Source of the DNA: Paenibacillus sp. KS-LC4
GTDB lineage: Bacteria > Bacillota > Bacilli > Paenibacillales > Paenibacillaceae
Assembly: GCF_036894955.1 (NCBI RefSeq)
Contig: NZ_CP145905.1
Coordinates: 813,501-877,500 of the forward strand
Direction: 5' to 3'
Length of the DNA stretch: 64,000 bases
Positions 34,123-43,086 of the stretch are shown piece after piece. The notes under the pieces were generated by a model. It saw nothing but the letters and a program-made list of their open reading frames with translations, was not told the origin of the DNA and made no database searches. Made by a program: the position numbers and the translations under genes. Position 1 is the stretch's first letter. Each line of letters begins with the position of its first letter.

Positions 34123-35217
34123 GTGAAGATGAATAACAAGAACATTGTGCAATATTTTTATGAGCATCAATTTCTCCCGGCGCTGAACCAGAAAATGACT
34201 GCGATCGAAGAGGAGCTTCAGCGTCATCAGGAGCAGTGGATCAATCAGTTTCTGGAAACCTTTAAGCGTATATGCCTACGAATTAGGGAAATGCAGGACT
34301 TGGATCAAAAAGGGCCGATTTCGCTCATCCATTTTTGCTTGCTGCGCAGGTCGATGATGGATCATTCCTGTTATTTCATTGAAGCTTATTCGGAAAGATG
34401 GTACGAAAATTCGACACCGCTGTTTGAGGAATATGATGCCGCTTGGCTATATCGTTCGCTGCCGGCATTTATTCAGGAAATGACCGAATCGTACGAAGGA
34501 TTTGGGGAATCCGCCAAGTCTACAGAGTTTGAAGCGATGATGCAGAAAGCAGTGGGTTGTTATCATTTATTTGCGGTTGCCTTGCTGCGGGCAGCTATGC
34601 CGGAAGCAGTTATGCTGGAGGAATATAAGTCCATTAAGCGAGAGCTTGCTTTGCGTATCAGCATTGGTGAATATACAGATCTGAGCGAGGATGTGCTGGT
34701 CGATTATCAAGGCTTACAGGATGTAAAGGAAATTCGCAGGCGGCTGGAGGAGAGAAGGGCGAGCAGCAGCGCTTATGGGTGCTACCGCAATCTGATACTG
34801 CCCCAAGTGCGGGCGGAATCAAGTGACCTGCGATATGCGGATTTCAGCGGCAGCCATTTGCAGGGCAGTCATTTTCAACGCTGTGATTTAATGGGGACAA
34901 GATGGAACGGCTGCCTGGCACCTGAGTCGGATTTTCGTTATTCGTCGCTGCCGGAAGCGGATTTTCGCCATGCTGATTTGCGCGGAGCCGTGTTTGATTT
35001 TGTGAGCGGCCGTGAGCCGAGAGACCGTCTTAGAACGGGGCTGATGGGTGTGCGCTTCGATCATGCCGATTTGGAAGGGGCGAGCTTCATCGGGGCGAAC
35101 TTCGGCAGGACCAGCTTTGAAGGAGCAAACCTGCAGCATGCGTTATTCCCCCGTCAAATAAAAGACCGCTACAGCTTTTCAGAGGAACAGATTCATAGCA
35201 TACGGTGGGTTGATTAA
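34123..35217 (+). CDS. Pentapeptide-repeat protein with helical N-terminal domain
   Basis: A 364-residue protein. Residues ~1-230 are helical with no motif I recognise (QKMTAIEEELQRHQEQWINQFLETFKRI). Residues ~235-350 are two runs of A(D/N)LXX-type pentapeptides, such as LRYADFSGSHLQGSHF, ADFRHADLRGAVF and FDHADLEGASFIGANF, which fold into a right-handed beta-helix. Related proteins bind gyrase or act as scaffolds. The start is taken as GTG 34123 (GGAAGG 6 bases upstream), though ATG 34129 is close. It is a single gene between terminators. Confidence 0.82.
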   Translation: MKMNNKNIVQYFYEHQFLPALNQKMTAIEEELQRHQEQWINQFLETFKRICLRIREMQDLDQKGPISLIHFCLLRRSMMDHSCYFIEAYSERWYENSTPLFEEYDAAWLYRSLPAFIQEMTESYEGFGESAKSTEFEAMMQKAVGCYHLFAVALLRAAMPEAVMLEEYKSIKRELALRISIGEYTDLSEDVLVDYQGLQDVKEIRRRLEERRASSSAYGCYRNLILPQVRAESSDLRYADFSGSHLQGSHFQRCDLMGTRWNGCLAPESDFRYSSLPEADFRHADLRGAVFDFVSGREPRDRLRTGLMGVRFDHADLEGASFIGANFGRTSFEGANLQHALFPRQIKDRYSFSEEQIHSIRWVD

Positions 35218-35258
35218 AGCGAGCACTGGGGGGAATTTATAGGCGAACAGAAACAACC

Positions 35259-35300
35259 AAAGTCTTGAGGCGCAGTGTGTGCGCCCTGAGACTTTTTTTT
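35259..35300. terminator. Terminator between convergent genes
   Basis: AAAGTCT..GGCGC pairs with GCGCC..AGACTTT, followed by T8 on the plus strand. On the minus strand the tail is weaker. Confidence 0.75.
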
Positions 35301-35760
35301 ATGGAGAGTCGTCCTCGAAGGCTAATGCTTTTACCATTATAACATGCGGAATCCCGTCCTCCATGAATAGGTCTGAGACGGTCTGATAGCCCAGCTTATG
35401 GTAAAAGCCCTCTGCTTGCTGCTGCCCATGCAGTTTAAACTGCGTATAACCGAGCCCCTTTGCTATGTCCTCCAACGCATGAACGATTACGTTGCCAAGC
35501 CCAAATTTCCGATAAGCGGGCAACAGACAGATGCGCTCAAGCTTAGCGAAACCATCTACTGCTCTTAAACGCCCAGTTCCGACCGGTTTTTCGTTATAAT
35601 ACACTAAAATATGCTGCACGCGATCCTTCAGCGCTTCATAATCGTCGAATTCGTCAAATTCATCCTGCAACGGTGTGCCTTGCTCTTCGACGAAAACGAG
35701 CTGCCGGATATGCAAAGCTATAGTTAATTCTGCTTGTGTTTGTATCTTGCTAGAATACAA
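35299..35760 (-). CDS. GNAT-family N-acetyltransferase (ElaA/YitI-like)
   Basis: A 153-residue acetyltransferase. It has RQLVFVEEQGTPLQDEFDEFD near the N-terminus, HILVYYNEKPVGTGRLR, the acetyl-CoA-binding region LERICLLPAYRKFGLGNVIV, and the C-terminal FKLHGQQQAEGFYHKLGY. This layout matches the ElaA/YitI group. Its substrate is unknown. The start is TTG 35760 by frame; the spacing from GAGGG is short, so initiation is uncertain. It is a single gene convergent with the pentapeptide gene. Confidence 0.82.
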   Translation of the reverse strand: MYSSKIQTQAELTIALHIRQLVFVEEQGTPLQDEFDEFDDYEALKDRVQHILVYYNEKPVGTGRLRAVDGFAKLERICLLPAYRKFGLGNVIVHALEDIAKGLGYTQFKLHGQQQAEGFYHKLGYQTVSDLFMEDGIPHVIMVKALAFEDDSP

Positions 35761-35956
35761 CGCCCTCAGTCCTTTTCTATTTAGATAAATGTGGTAGCAA
35801 TAAAGCTATTTAATAGTATAAATGAAATCATCAATGAAAGACATTCCTCGTGAAATTTGATACAGGAAAAAACGCAAATATTAATGCGGCCTGCGGTCAC
35901 CTTTCTTGCGCGTCAGGTGTTATAGAGAGTATAAGAACCAAGAAGGAGGTGCTAGC

Positions 35957-36565
35957 ATCACATCGCAACATAATCCATTGGAGGCATCGGAGCTGGAACG
36001 GCTGATCACTGCTGTTCAGGCAGGGGAGACGGGGCTTTACGCTGCGGTCGTACAAGCGTTTCAGCAGCCGCTTTACCATTATTGCTTGCGGCTGCTGGCG
36101 AGTCGGCAGGACGCAGAGGATGCGGTGCAGGATATTTTTGTAAAAGCGTATGAGGCGATAGAGGGCTACACGCCCAAGGTGCATTTTTCGGCTTGGCTGT
36201 ACCGCATTGCCTATCATCACTGTCTTAACTTGCTGCGAAGGCAGCGTCTGCAAAAACAGTGGCTGCGTTTGTTTCGGCCAAGCGAAATGACAGCAGCGAG
36301 CGCAGAAGAGGAAATGAACAATCGCCTGTATACGCCAGCGCTGGCGGCGGCTCTCGCTAAATTGTCGCTGGAGGAGCGTAATTTGCTTATTTTGCGAGTG
36401 TTCGAGGAGAAATCGTATGCGGAGCTTGGGGTAATTATGGGGAAAAGTCCAGATGCGCTGAAAAAGAGAATGAGCCGCATGAAGCAAAGGATCAAACAGC
36501 AGCTGCTTGAGAAGGGGGAAGAGGCATGGAGCGAATCGACTTCGATCATGAATACGACGATATAA
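35957..36565 (+). CDS. ECF sigma factor, apparent AUC start
   Basis: A ~202-residue extracytoplasmic-function sigma factor. Region 2 (LYHYCLRLLASRQDAEDAVQDIFVKAYEAIEGY, AWLYRIAYHHCLNLLRR) contacts the -10, and region 4 (LSLEERNLLILRVFEEKSYAELGVIMGKSPDALKKRMSRMKQRI) contacts the -35. A perfect AAGGAGGT (35943-35950) is followed at ideal spacing by ATC 35957, not by ATG/GTG/TTG. The upstream in-frame TTG (35906) has no ribosome site and would translate the ribosome site itself; a later TTG (35978) also has none. The end overlaps the next gene, a membrane protein typical of an anti-sigma partner. Confidence 0.85.
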   Translation: MTSQHNPLEASELERLITAVQAGETGLYAAVVQAFQQPLYHYCLRLLASRQDAEDAVQDIFVKAYEAIEGYTPKVHFSAWLYRIAYHHCLNLLRRQRLQKQWLRLFRPSEMTAASAEEEMNNRLYTPALAAALAKLSLEERNLLILRVFEEKSYAELGVIMGKSPDALKKRMSRMKQRIKQQLLEKGEEAWSESTSIMNTTI

Positions 36566-37512
36566 CGAGCAGAGCCGCAGCAAATGGAAGGCTTCCAGCT
36601 ATCAATGTGACTGAAGCTGTGATGGAGCGAATTTCACAGGGAGCCGCAGCAGGAAGGAAGGGGCGAGGAGCCCTCCGGCGTCCTGTAATGAAGCGCACAA
36701 CTGCTTTCAGCGGAGCGCTTATGCTGCTGCTCTTGCTATCGGTAAGTGCCTATGCGGCAAGCCAGTATATTGAAATTCGCAATGCGGCTGGCGAAATTAA
36801 GGTGCAGACGGTCGAGGAAAAAACGCAGCAACCGAGCAGCGTGGAAAGAGCAGAGAACGAGGCGTACCACAACTATTTGTACAAGGCCCAAAATTTTGCG
36901 AAGCCGGGCGAGATGGTTGCTTTTTATGTAAAAGGGAAGGCGGATCGTGTGCTTTACACCTATAAAGAAAAACCGTTAGAGGCTTATGCGGCCTTTGTGC
37001 AGGAGGCCAATCGGACGGGCGCGCAGCTGCTGCCCCAGAAGCTGAATGGCTATAGCTTTGTTTCTGGAAAAGTAGCTCCTTATCTGCCCTCTTCCGATGC
37101 TGACAAGCAGACGGCGGCCTATAAGCAGGTGCTGCTTGAGCTGAAGGAGCAGGCCGCTGCCGGAGCAGATGGAAAGCAGCTATTCATGAAGGCTGTTCCA
37201 TGGAATAAATCGGACATGGTAAGCGCGATCTATACCAAGGGGCATTATAAGTCGGAATTAACCAAAAATCTTTTGCATGGCGGTGATTTATACTTATCGT
37301 TGCCTGCCGATCAAAATGCCGAGAAGCTCAAGGTAGAGGGAATAGAAGTAATATATAATAAGCGAACTAGCGAGAGGCTCAACTATCATTATACTGAGTG
37401 GTACGACGAGAATCAGGACGCTTTTTATAGGCTTACAGACCTTGGGAATAAGCATTTAACAAAAGCTGAGCTGCTTACGCTGGCTGGCGAATGGATTAAG
37501 GTGCTTAAATAG
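36526..37512 (+). CDS. Probable anti-sigma factor, single-pass membrane protein
   Basis: A 328-residue protein that starts 40 bases inside the sigma gene end (ATG 36526, GGGGGAAGAG upstream). Residues 1-55 are a cytoplasmic N-terminal segment that could hold the sigma factor, ~57-78 are a membrane helix (TAFSGALMLLLLLSVSAYAA), and the rest is extracytoplasmic (~250 residues) without a recognised domain. It lacks an obvious zinc-binding HxxxCxxC motif. The sigma/anti-sigma assignment rests on overlap, topology and the usual operon layout. The signal sensed is unknown. Confidence 0.72.
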   Translation: MERIDFDHEYDDITSRAAANGRLPAINVTEAVMERISQGAAAGRKGRGALRRPVMKRTTAFSGALMLLLLLSVSAYAASQYIEIRNAAGEIKVQTVEEKTQQPSSVERAENEAYHNYLYKAQNFAKPGEMVAFYVKGKADRVLYTYKEKPLEAYAAFVQEANRTGAQLLPQKLNGYSFVSGKVAPYLPSSDADKQTAAYKQVLLELKEQAAAGADGKQLFMKAVPWNKSDMVSAIYTKGHYKSELTKNLLHGGDLYLSLPADQNAEKLKVEGIEVIYNKRTSERLNYHYTEWYDENQDAFYRLTDLGNKHLTKAELLTLAGEWIKVLK

Positions 37513-37658
37513 GCGTTGGCTTAGCAGCCGAGCATTTCCTTTAAATCAGCGGTTTCTGCTGGCAGGGCGACCTGGAAGCTCAATCCGCTGGTTTAACAAA
37601 TTTCTCCTCCTCAGGTTAATAATCTTTCATCTAGCCCATTTGGTTGCATCATTTATCC

Positions 37659-37744
37659 TATAATAGTAACTTACCCCATGCTCCAGAGGGGATGGCTCGA
37701 TGATAAGGGGCTGCGAAGAATTAGCGGTACTTTTCTCGTCGCAG
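37659..37744 (+). promoter_or_regulatory. Promoter -10 and structured leader of the xylanase gene
   Basis: TATAAT at 37659-37664 has only a weak -35. The transcribed leader then shows CCCC/GGGG (37674-37691) and CTGCGA/TCGCAG (37711-37744) pairings before the ribosome site. It does not match any riboswitch I recognise. Confidence 0.35.
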
Positions 37745-37771
37745 TCTCTAACAACTAGAAGGAGGACAAAA

Positions 37772-39847
37772 ATGCAGTTCAAAAAACGAATATTGGCTTC
37801 ATGGATGGCGATGTCGCTTTTTATAGGCGCAGCTAATCCCTTCTCTAACGCTGTTATAGCCGGCAAGGTTCCACAGCCTGTACTCGGCAGCGATTTTGAA
37901 GACGGCAGCTTGCAGGGCTGGAAAGCCAGAATCGGACATGAGAAGCTTAGCCTCAGCAAGCAGGAGGCGAACACCGGCAGCGGGAGCATGCTGGTAGAGG
38001 GGCGAACGCGTACCTATAATGGCCCGATGCTCGATCTTGGGAAGAAGTTGCCCCCTAATAAAGAATATGAAATAACGGCTTATATTAAGCTGAAGGAACA
38101 GCCGGCCAAGGATATAACGATGCAATTAACCGTTTATAAAAATTCGGGAGCGGCAAGCTGGAGCCCGCTGAAGCAAATGACAATCAAGAAGGAGGAATGG
38201 CAGCAGTGGCATGAGCTCAAGGGAACGTTTCTTCATGGAGACACCCCGTCCGAGCTGAAGCTGTATCTGGAAACGCCCTACATAACGGATGATACGATGG
38301 ATACGACAGCTTTTTATGTGGATGATGTATCTATATCGGTTATTTCCGACATGGCGATAGAAAACCATATTCCGGCCATAAAGGAGGTTTATAAAGACGA
38401 TTTCACAATTGGAGCGGCGGTATATCCGTGGCAAATGGAAGGCATCTATGGGGAACTGCTCAAAAAGCATTTTAACAGCTTAACCGCAACCTACGAGATG
38501 AAGCCAAAGTTTCTGGCGCCCAAGCAGGGGCAATACGCGTTTGCGGCAGCGGATCGTTACGTCCGCTTCGCTGAGGCGAATGATATGGTGGTGCGCGGTC
38601 ATGCGCTTATCTGGCATACCGATGCGGCGGAATGGATGTATTGGGACAATAATGGCAAGCCGGCTAGCCGAACGCTAGCGCTCTATCGGATGAAGCATTA
38701 CATCGAGAAGGTTATGAAGCGCTACAAGGGCAAAGTGTATGCGTGGGATGTCGTCAATGAGGCGATTGCGGATACAGGCGGCGATAACAATGGGCTTCGA
38801 AAAACGTCATGGTATAAAACGATAGGGCCGGATTACATTGAAAAGGCGTTTGAATTTGCGCGTGCTGCCGATCCATCGGCCAAGCTATATTACAATGACT
38901 ATGGGACAGAAACGCCGCAAAAGCGGCAGCACATTTATCGGCTGCTCAAGCATCTTAAGAGCAAGGGGCTTATTGATGGCGTAGGGCTGCAATCCCATTA
39001 TAAGCTGGAGTCGCCTTCGACGCAGGAAATTGAGAAAACGATCAAGCTGTATGCGGGACTTGGTTTGGACATTCAAATTACGGAGCTGGACATCGACACC
39101 CGGATCAGCTTCGGTACCGCATTGCCGGAGGCGATTGCCGTGCAGCAGGCATACCGTTACAAGGAGCTGCTGGGGCTTTACAAAGCATACAGCAATTCGA
39201 TCTCTACTGTGACCTTCTGGGGTGTTCAGGATGAGAAGACGTACAACAATCAGGCGCTGTTATTTGATACGGAGCTGCAAGCAAAGCCCGCTTATTGGGG
39301 AGTAGCGGATTCGTCGCAGCTGCCGTCAGACCCGCAAAGCCGGACAGTTGCTTTAAGAGCCTCGCCAAACGTGCAGCAGTCCGTGGATCAAATATGGGAT
39401 CAGGCGGTGTCCTCCCAGCTCACGCAGACGGGAAGCGAGAAGTCGAGCTTCAAAACGTTATGGGACGGGACAAATTTGTATGTACAGGTCATTGCAGCCG
39501 ATAAAACAAGCGATGATGCTGATCAGGTGGAGCTGTATGTACAGGAGTATGGGCAGGAGGGCAGCGATAATGTAGCAGAAGTAAGACGGCTGAGCTTTCC
39601 TCGTCTGAATCATCAGAAGGGCAGTTATTCTTATGTAACCAGAGCGCTCTCCACCGGTTATATAGTAGAAACGGTCATCCCTTGGAAAGCGATCAAGGGG
39701 GCAAATGGACGGGAGATTGGATTTGAAGTGAAAATCATAGATGGAACGTCCGGCGCAAGCAAGCCCATCTATTGGAACGACAGTGCTTGGCCGAGCGATT
39801 CAGTGAGCAAGCTGGGAGCGTTATGGCTGGCTGATATGCCAAAATAA
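37772..39847 (+). CDS. Secreted GH10 endo-1,4-beta-xylanase with CBMs
   Basis: A 691-residue secreted enzyme that cuts the backbone of xylan. The signal peptide is followed by a CBM4/9-like module (~35-190: GSDFEDGSLQGWKARIG, YVDDVSISV), the GH10 barrel (~210-520), and a C-terminal CBM9-like module (~530-690: FKTLWDGTNLYVQVIAAD, YIVETVIPWKAI). Catalytic residues are the acid/base Glu330 in WDVVNEAI and the nucleophile Glu438 in ITELDID; also GHALIWH, YNDYGTE and TFWGVQDEKTY as expected. There is no SLH motif, so it is released rather than wall-bound. The start is ATG 37772 with AGAAGGAGG upstream. It is a single gene. Confidence 0.93.
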   Translation: MQFKKRILASWMAMSLFIGAANPFSNAVIAGKVPQPVLGSDFEDGSLQGWKARIGHEKLSLSKQEANTGSGSMLVEGRTRTYNGPMLDLGKKLPPNKEYEITAYIKLKEQPAKDITMQLTVYKNSGAASWSPLKQMTIKKEEWQQWHELKGTFLHGDTPSELKLYLETPYITDDTMDTTAFYVDDVSISVISDMAIENHIPAIKEVYKDDFTIGAAVYPWQMEGIYGELLKKHFNSLTATYEMKPKFLAPKQGQYAFAAADRYVRFAEANDMVVRGHALIWHTDAAEWMYWDNNGKPASRTLALYRMKHYIEKVMKRYKGKVYAWDVVNEAIADTGGDNNGLRKTSWYKTIGPDYIEKAFEFARAADPSAKLYYNDYGTETPQKRQHIYRLLKHLKSKGLIDGVGLQSHYKLESPSTQEIEKTIKLYAGLGLDIQITELDIDTRISFGTALPEAIAVQQAYRYKELLGLYKAYSNSISTVTFWGVQDEKTYNNQALLFDTELQAKPAYWGVADSSQLPSDPQSRTVALRASPNVQQSVDQIWDQAVSSQLTQTGSEKSSFKTLWDGTNLYVQVIAADKTSDDADQVELYVQEYGQEGSDNVAEVRRLSFPRLNHQKGSYSYVTRALSTGYIVETVIPWKAIKGANGREIGFEVKIIDGTSGASKPIYWNDSAWPSDSVSKLGALWLADMPK

Positions 39848-39885
39848 GGCCTGTTTGGCAATAGTGTGAGCGGCAGAGGGTGCTC

Positions 39886-40416
39886 TTAACCGGCAGATAG
39901 ACTGCGGCGAACACCTTTGCCATGGCTTTTGAGCTTGGTGATGAGAGTTGGTCTATAGCGGCCAAGTATAAAACGGATGACAAAATAGCCAAGTAAAGAA
40001 AACACAATGCTGTTCACGATGGAGCCGATAAGAAAATTCATGCCCAGATGGCCGAAGGAAGCAAAATGCCCTGCCTTATGTGCAAGCTGCGGCGCAGCGG
40101 CATTGACCGTGTGGGCGGGATGATCGGTGGCAGGAGCCCCGATGAGGCGGTTCAGCCAAAAGCCGACCTTGTAATTCAAATAAAACAGTCCTGGCCAAAT
40201 AAAGGACCCAATCGCCGAAAAAATAACGCAGGCGGCCAGATTGCCGCGAAGCAGCCGAGTCAGCAGCAGGGAGATTGGCAGTCCGACGATAAAAATTGGA
40301 AACCAGCAGTGTAGAAAGCCAAGCACGCTGCCAAGCGCAACAACATGGTCGCTTTTTTTTATACGGAGCAGGCGCAAGCAATAATATTTGAATTTCCGCA
40401 ACAATTTTGTTCTCAC
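39886..40416 (-). CDS. DUF2062 membrane protein
   Basis: A 176-residue membrane protein with the DUF2062 pattern: basic start, then VALGSVLGFLHCWFPIFIVGLPISLLLTRLLRGN, two further hydrophobic hairpins and a basic C-terminal tail. The biochemical function of the family is unknown; some members are fused to glycosyltransferases. The start is GTG 40416 with GGGAG 10 bases upstream. It is a single gene. Confidence 0.75.
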   Translation of the reverse strand: MRTKLLRKFKYYCLRLLRIKKSDHVVALGSVLGFLHCWFPIFIVGLPISLLLTRLLRGNLAACVIFSAIGSFIWPGLFYLNYKVGFWLNRLIGAPATDHPAHTVNAAAPQLAHKAGHFASFGHLGMNFLIGSIVNSIVFSLLGYFVIRFILGRYRPTLITKLKSHGKGVRRSLSAG

Positions 40417-40535
40417 GGTGAACGGCTCCCAGCTGTATATGATGAATGTATCATATCATATTCGCGGGGTGGAACAAAGGCTGCTACAGCTTGTTTCCGC
40501 TGTGTTTTCGTCAATAAGAGACAAAAAGCAAAGCA

Positions 40536-40587
40536 ACGAAAAACAAGCCTCTGCATCCGCTGTAGCAGCGAGAACAGAGGCTTGTTT
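40536..40587 (-). terminator. Terminator of the copper-amine-oxidase-like domain gene
   Basis: Read on the minus strand, a perfect 13-bp stem (AAACAAGCCTCTG with CAGAGGCTTGTTT) is followed by TTTTTCG. It lies 42 bases after that gene's stop. Confidence 0.8.
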
Positions 40588-40628
40588 ATACGATACGCAA
40601 TTATAAGTTTCATTCTTATAATCAGCTT

Positions 40629-41303
40629 TTATTTGTAATAGGACGTTGTGAGCGGAACGAATACAGCTCCATCCTGCTTGGCATCGGCATAAACATACAG
40701 CTGGTTGGCTCCGCCGATGTCCACTTCAACCGTGACGAGCCCATCGGCTACGTTAATTTCCGTCGTTTTCAAAATCGTATCGGTATCTGTGTCCTTCACC
40801 GTCAGCTTGCCGAGGTCCTGACCAACAGCTGCGATTTGAAGGTACAGCTTTTGGTACTTTTTCTTAGGCTCCAAAATGAAAGAGCTTGAACGGGCGCCTT
40901 CTGCGTTATCGAATAGCGCTTCCTTGTAATCTTTACCGTTATAGGTCGTTTGCGCAGTATCCTTCGTGCGGTACATATTGGACGTCATGGAGCTTGAGAT
41001 TGCAACGCCCTCTACCTTTTCCCCGAGCTGAATCAATTGCGATTTGCTGTCATAGTCAACCGCAACGCCAAGCGCATCGGAAATGGATCTTACCGGAAGG
41101 TAGGTTGTGCCTTTATAGCTAATTGGAACAACTGTATTATTGCTGCCGTCCCGGAGCTGCACCGGCTTGCCATCTACCTTGAAAGAAATATCTTTATTCA
41201 AATAAGCTTTAATTTCTTGAAGTTTTGTAGCTCCATAAGCACCTGTTGCCATGCTTGCAACAATCGTTGTGCCAAGAATTACAGCTATCGTAAGCTTTTT
41301 CAA
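40629..41303 (-). CDS. Exported protein with copper-amine-oxidase N-terminal-like (stalk) domain
   Basis: A 224-residue exported protein. The start is TTG 41303 (GGGAGAG upstream); the frame extends to 41348 without a site. The signal peptide (KKLTIAVILGTTIVASMATGAYGA) is followed by the domain common in Paenibacillus surface proteins (IKAYLNKDISFKVDGKPVQL, YKGTTYLPVRSISDALG, VDYDSKSQLIQLG). The C-terminal ~110 residues form a beta-rich, NPCBM-like domain (EGARSSSFILEPKKKYQKLYLQI, LYVYADA). The likely role is structural or carbohydrate binding at the cell surface; it has no enzyme motif. Confidence 0.78.
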   Translation of the reverse strand: MKKLTIAVILGTTIVASMATGAYGATKLQEIKAYLNKDISFKVDGKPVQLRDGSNNTVVPISYKGTTYLPVRSISDALGVAVDYDSKSQLIQLGEKVEGVAISSSMTSNMYRTKDTAQTTYNGKDYKEALFDNAEGARSSSFILEPKKKYQKLYLQIAAVGQDLGKLTVKDTDTDTILKTTEINVADGLVTVEVDIGGANQLYVYADAKQDGAVFVPLTTSYYK

Positions 41304-41374
41304 AATAGGCCACTCTCCCGTTCTGGTTTGGAAAATGATAGTTCGCATAATTTAAGCTTGGAAATGCTTACCCT

Positions 41375-41403
41375 ATTATAGGCGCGCTGTAACAGAGGGA
41401 CAA
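41375..41403 (-). promoter_or_regulatory. Sigma-A promoter, minus strand
   Basis: On the minus strand TTGTCC, 17 bases, then TATAAT, placed ~70 bases before the TTG start of the exported stalk-domain gene. Confidence 0.65.
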
Positions 41404-41543
41404 GCTTAATGGGACTATTTTACTCTAAAAATAAGTCTCTAGAAATGGATTTGTTTTTGAAACGCGTTGCGTACATGCCACGTACAAGGAAGGAGAATTG
41501 TGGTTAATAGGAATAATAACGGAACATGATAAGGAGGAGACAT

Positions 41544-41861
41544 ATGTCAGGTGTTTGGATTCAGCACTCGGTTATTTTTAGCTTGAAGCATGCGGAGGGC
41601 TCGGAGGAAGAGCAGCGTTTTCTGGAGGATGGACGAACGATTTTGAGTGCGATCCCGGTCGTTCGCGATTTTCAGGTGTATTTGCAGGTAAGCCCTAAAA
41701 ACGATTATCGCTTTGGCTTCTCTATGGTATTCGAAAGCAACGAAGATTACGAAGCCTATAATGCACATCCGCTGCATGTGAAGTTTGTCGAGGAGCGCTG
41801 GCTTACAGAAGTAGAGAAATTTCTGGAAATTGATTATCAGAAACACGTCACGGTCGTTTAG
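41544..41861 (+). CDS. Dabb-family (stress-responsive A/B barrel) protein
   Basis: A 105-residue protein with the dimeric alpha-beta barrel pattern: WIQHSVIFSLKHAEGSEEEQRFLEDGRTILSAIPVVRDFQVY, FGFSMVFESNEDYEAYNAHPLHVKFVEERW. The family is linked to stress response in plants and is widespread in bacteria, where its function is mostly unknown. The start is ATG 41544 with AAGGAGGAG upstream. It lies 15 bases before the TerC-like gene, probably co-transcribed. Confidence 0.8.
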   Translation: MSGVWIQHSVIFSLKHAEGSEEEQRFLEDGRTILSAIPVVRDFQVYLQVSPKNDYRFGFSMVFESNEDYEAYNAHPLHVKFVEERWLTEVEKFLEIDYQKHVTVV

Positions 41862-41876
41862 AAGGAGGAGACAACG

Positions 41877-42701
41877 TTGGAGTTGCTGTTGGAATATGGT
41901 TGGGTATTAGTGGTCTTGGTTGTGCTGGAGGGCTTGCTGGCAGCGGATAATGCGCTTGTGCTAGCTGTAATGGTTAAACATCTTGATGAGAAAAGTCGGA
42001 AGAAGGCGCTGTTTTACGGGTTGTTCGGCGCATTTATTTTCCGCCTAGCCTCCTTGTTCGTTATCTCGCTGCTTGTGAATGTATGGCAAATTCAGGCACT
42101 TGGAGCGCTGTACCTCTTATTTATTTCAATAAGCAATATTATTAAATTTTTACGAAAGTCTAAAGAGGCTGAAGAGGAAGAGGAGACGGAGGAGCAGAAG
42201 GAGAAGAAAAACTCCAAGGCTGGCTTCTGGTGGACGGTTCTGAAGGTCGAAATTGCAGATATTGCCTTCGCCATTGATTCCATTCTAGCAGCGGTAGCTC
42301 TGGCCGTCGCTCTGCCTCCGAGTGGTCTTAAGCAAATCGGCGGCATGGACGGCGGACAGTTTATCGTTATTTTCCTCGGCGGCTTTATCGGGCTTGTCAT
42401 TATGCGTTTCGCAGCGAACTATTTCGTGAAGCTGCTGCATTCCCGTCCAGCGCTTGAGCTGACTGCGTTCGTTATCGTGGGCTGGGTCGGCGTCAAGCTG
42501 GCTGTTCACACGATGGCGCACCCATCCATTCACTGGCTGTCGCATGATTTTGTAGAAGGCTCTTTATGGAAAGCGACCTTCTATATCGTACTCGTTCTGA
42601 TCGCTGTAGTTGGCTGGATCTTGTCTGGCCGCAGCAAGGTGGAGGGCGAGCATGGAGATGGTGCGGGCAAAGCCCCAAATCTGGATAAGCATATGGGTTA
42701 A
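41877..42701 (+). CDS. TerC-family membrane protein (YceF/YkoY-like)
   Basis: A 274-residue membrane protein with about seven helices. Metal-site acidic residues occur at the ends of helices: LEGLLAADNALVLAVMVKHL near the N-terminus and VEIADIAFAIDSILAAVALA in the middle, the two halves of the TerC signature. An acidic, Glu/Lys-rich cytoplasmic loop (~96-112) separates them. TerC proteins of this type (B. subtilis MeeF/MeeY) move manganese to the outer face and load secreted enzymes; the same is likely here. The start is TTG 41877 with AAGGAGGAG 8 bases before. Confidence 0.85.
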   Translation: MELLLEYGWVLVVLVVLEGLLAADNALVLAVMVKHLDEKSRKKALFYGLFGAFIFRLASLFVISLLVNVWQIQALGALYLLFISISNIIKFLRKSKEAEEEEETEEQKEKKNSKAGFWWTVLKVEIADIAFAIDSILAAVALAVALPPSGLKQIGGMDGGQFIVIFLGGFIGLVIMRFAANYFVKLLHSRPALELTAFVIVGWVGVKLAVHTMAHPSIHWLSHDFVEGSLWKATFYIVLVLIAVVGWILSGRSKVEGEHGDGAGKAPNLDKHMG

Positions 42702-42733
42702 GCAAGGCAAATAGAATGACCAAATAAAAGAAC

Positions 42734-42782
42734 AAAGGGAGCCATCCACACAGCTTAGTGCTGCGTAGATGGCTCCTTTTTG
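42734..42782. terminator. Bidirectional terminator
   Basis: AAAGGGAGCCATC pairs with GATGGCTCCTTTTT. On both strands it ends in T-rich sequence. It separates the TerC-like gene from the convergent collagen/beta-barrel cassette. Confidence 0.8.
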
Positions 42783-42799
42783 CTGATGCAGTTAGGGCA

Positions 42800-43021
42800 T
42801 TAAGAGAAGGAAAAGCTAACGATTTCCTCCACCATTACGTATAAGGTGGTAGACGGAGCAGTCGTAATAATGAGATAGGAGGCAGTGTAATCGCTAAATT
42901 GCCCGCTAAAGCTGCTGCCAGCCGTTGTATTAACCGTGATCGAATTGCCTTTGTTCTCGCTGAGTACGGTGGAGAGAGGGCTTCCGGGAATAATATGCTT
43001 GGCCGTGGATTCGATAGCCAT
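42800..43021 (-). CDS. Small beta-barrel-like protein, third gene of the collagen cassette
   Basis: A 73-residue protein. The segment SITVNTTAGSSFSGQFSD...YLIITT...YVMVEEIVSFSF aligns by eye with the C-terminal part of the collagen-like protein and with the 70-residue neighbour: a [IV]TV-T-G strand, a GT/GQ turn, a hydrophobic strand, and a final strand ending in a variable tail. This suggests an Sm-like or DUF2642-like small barrel. The start is ATG 43021 (AAGGAGG 8 bases upstream). It is last in a three-gene minus-strand unit. The function is unknown; spore or cell surface is possible. Confidence 0.62.
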   Translation of the reverse strand: MAIESTAKHIIPGSPLSTVLSENKGNSITVNTTAGSSFSGQFSDYTASYLIITTAPSTTLYVMVEEIVSFSFS

Positions 43022-43086
43022 CAACGGTCCCTCCTTTATAAGAATATAAAAAATATAAGAAAAAAGGATCGCAAAGTCGTCAGTCC

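Noticed and set aside
37513-37771. Known riboswitch in the xylanase leader
   Set aside because: Two small hairpins are present, but they do not match the cores of any class I know.
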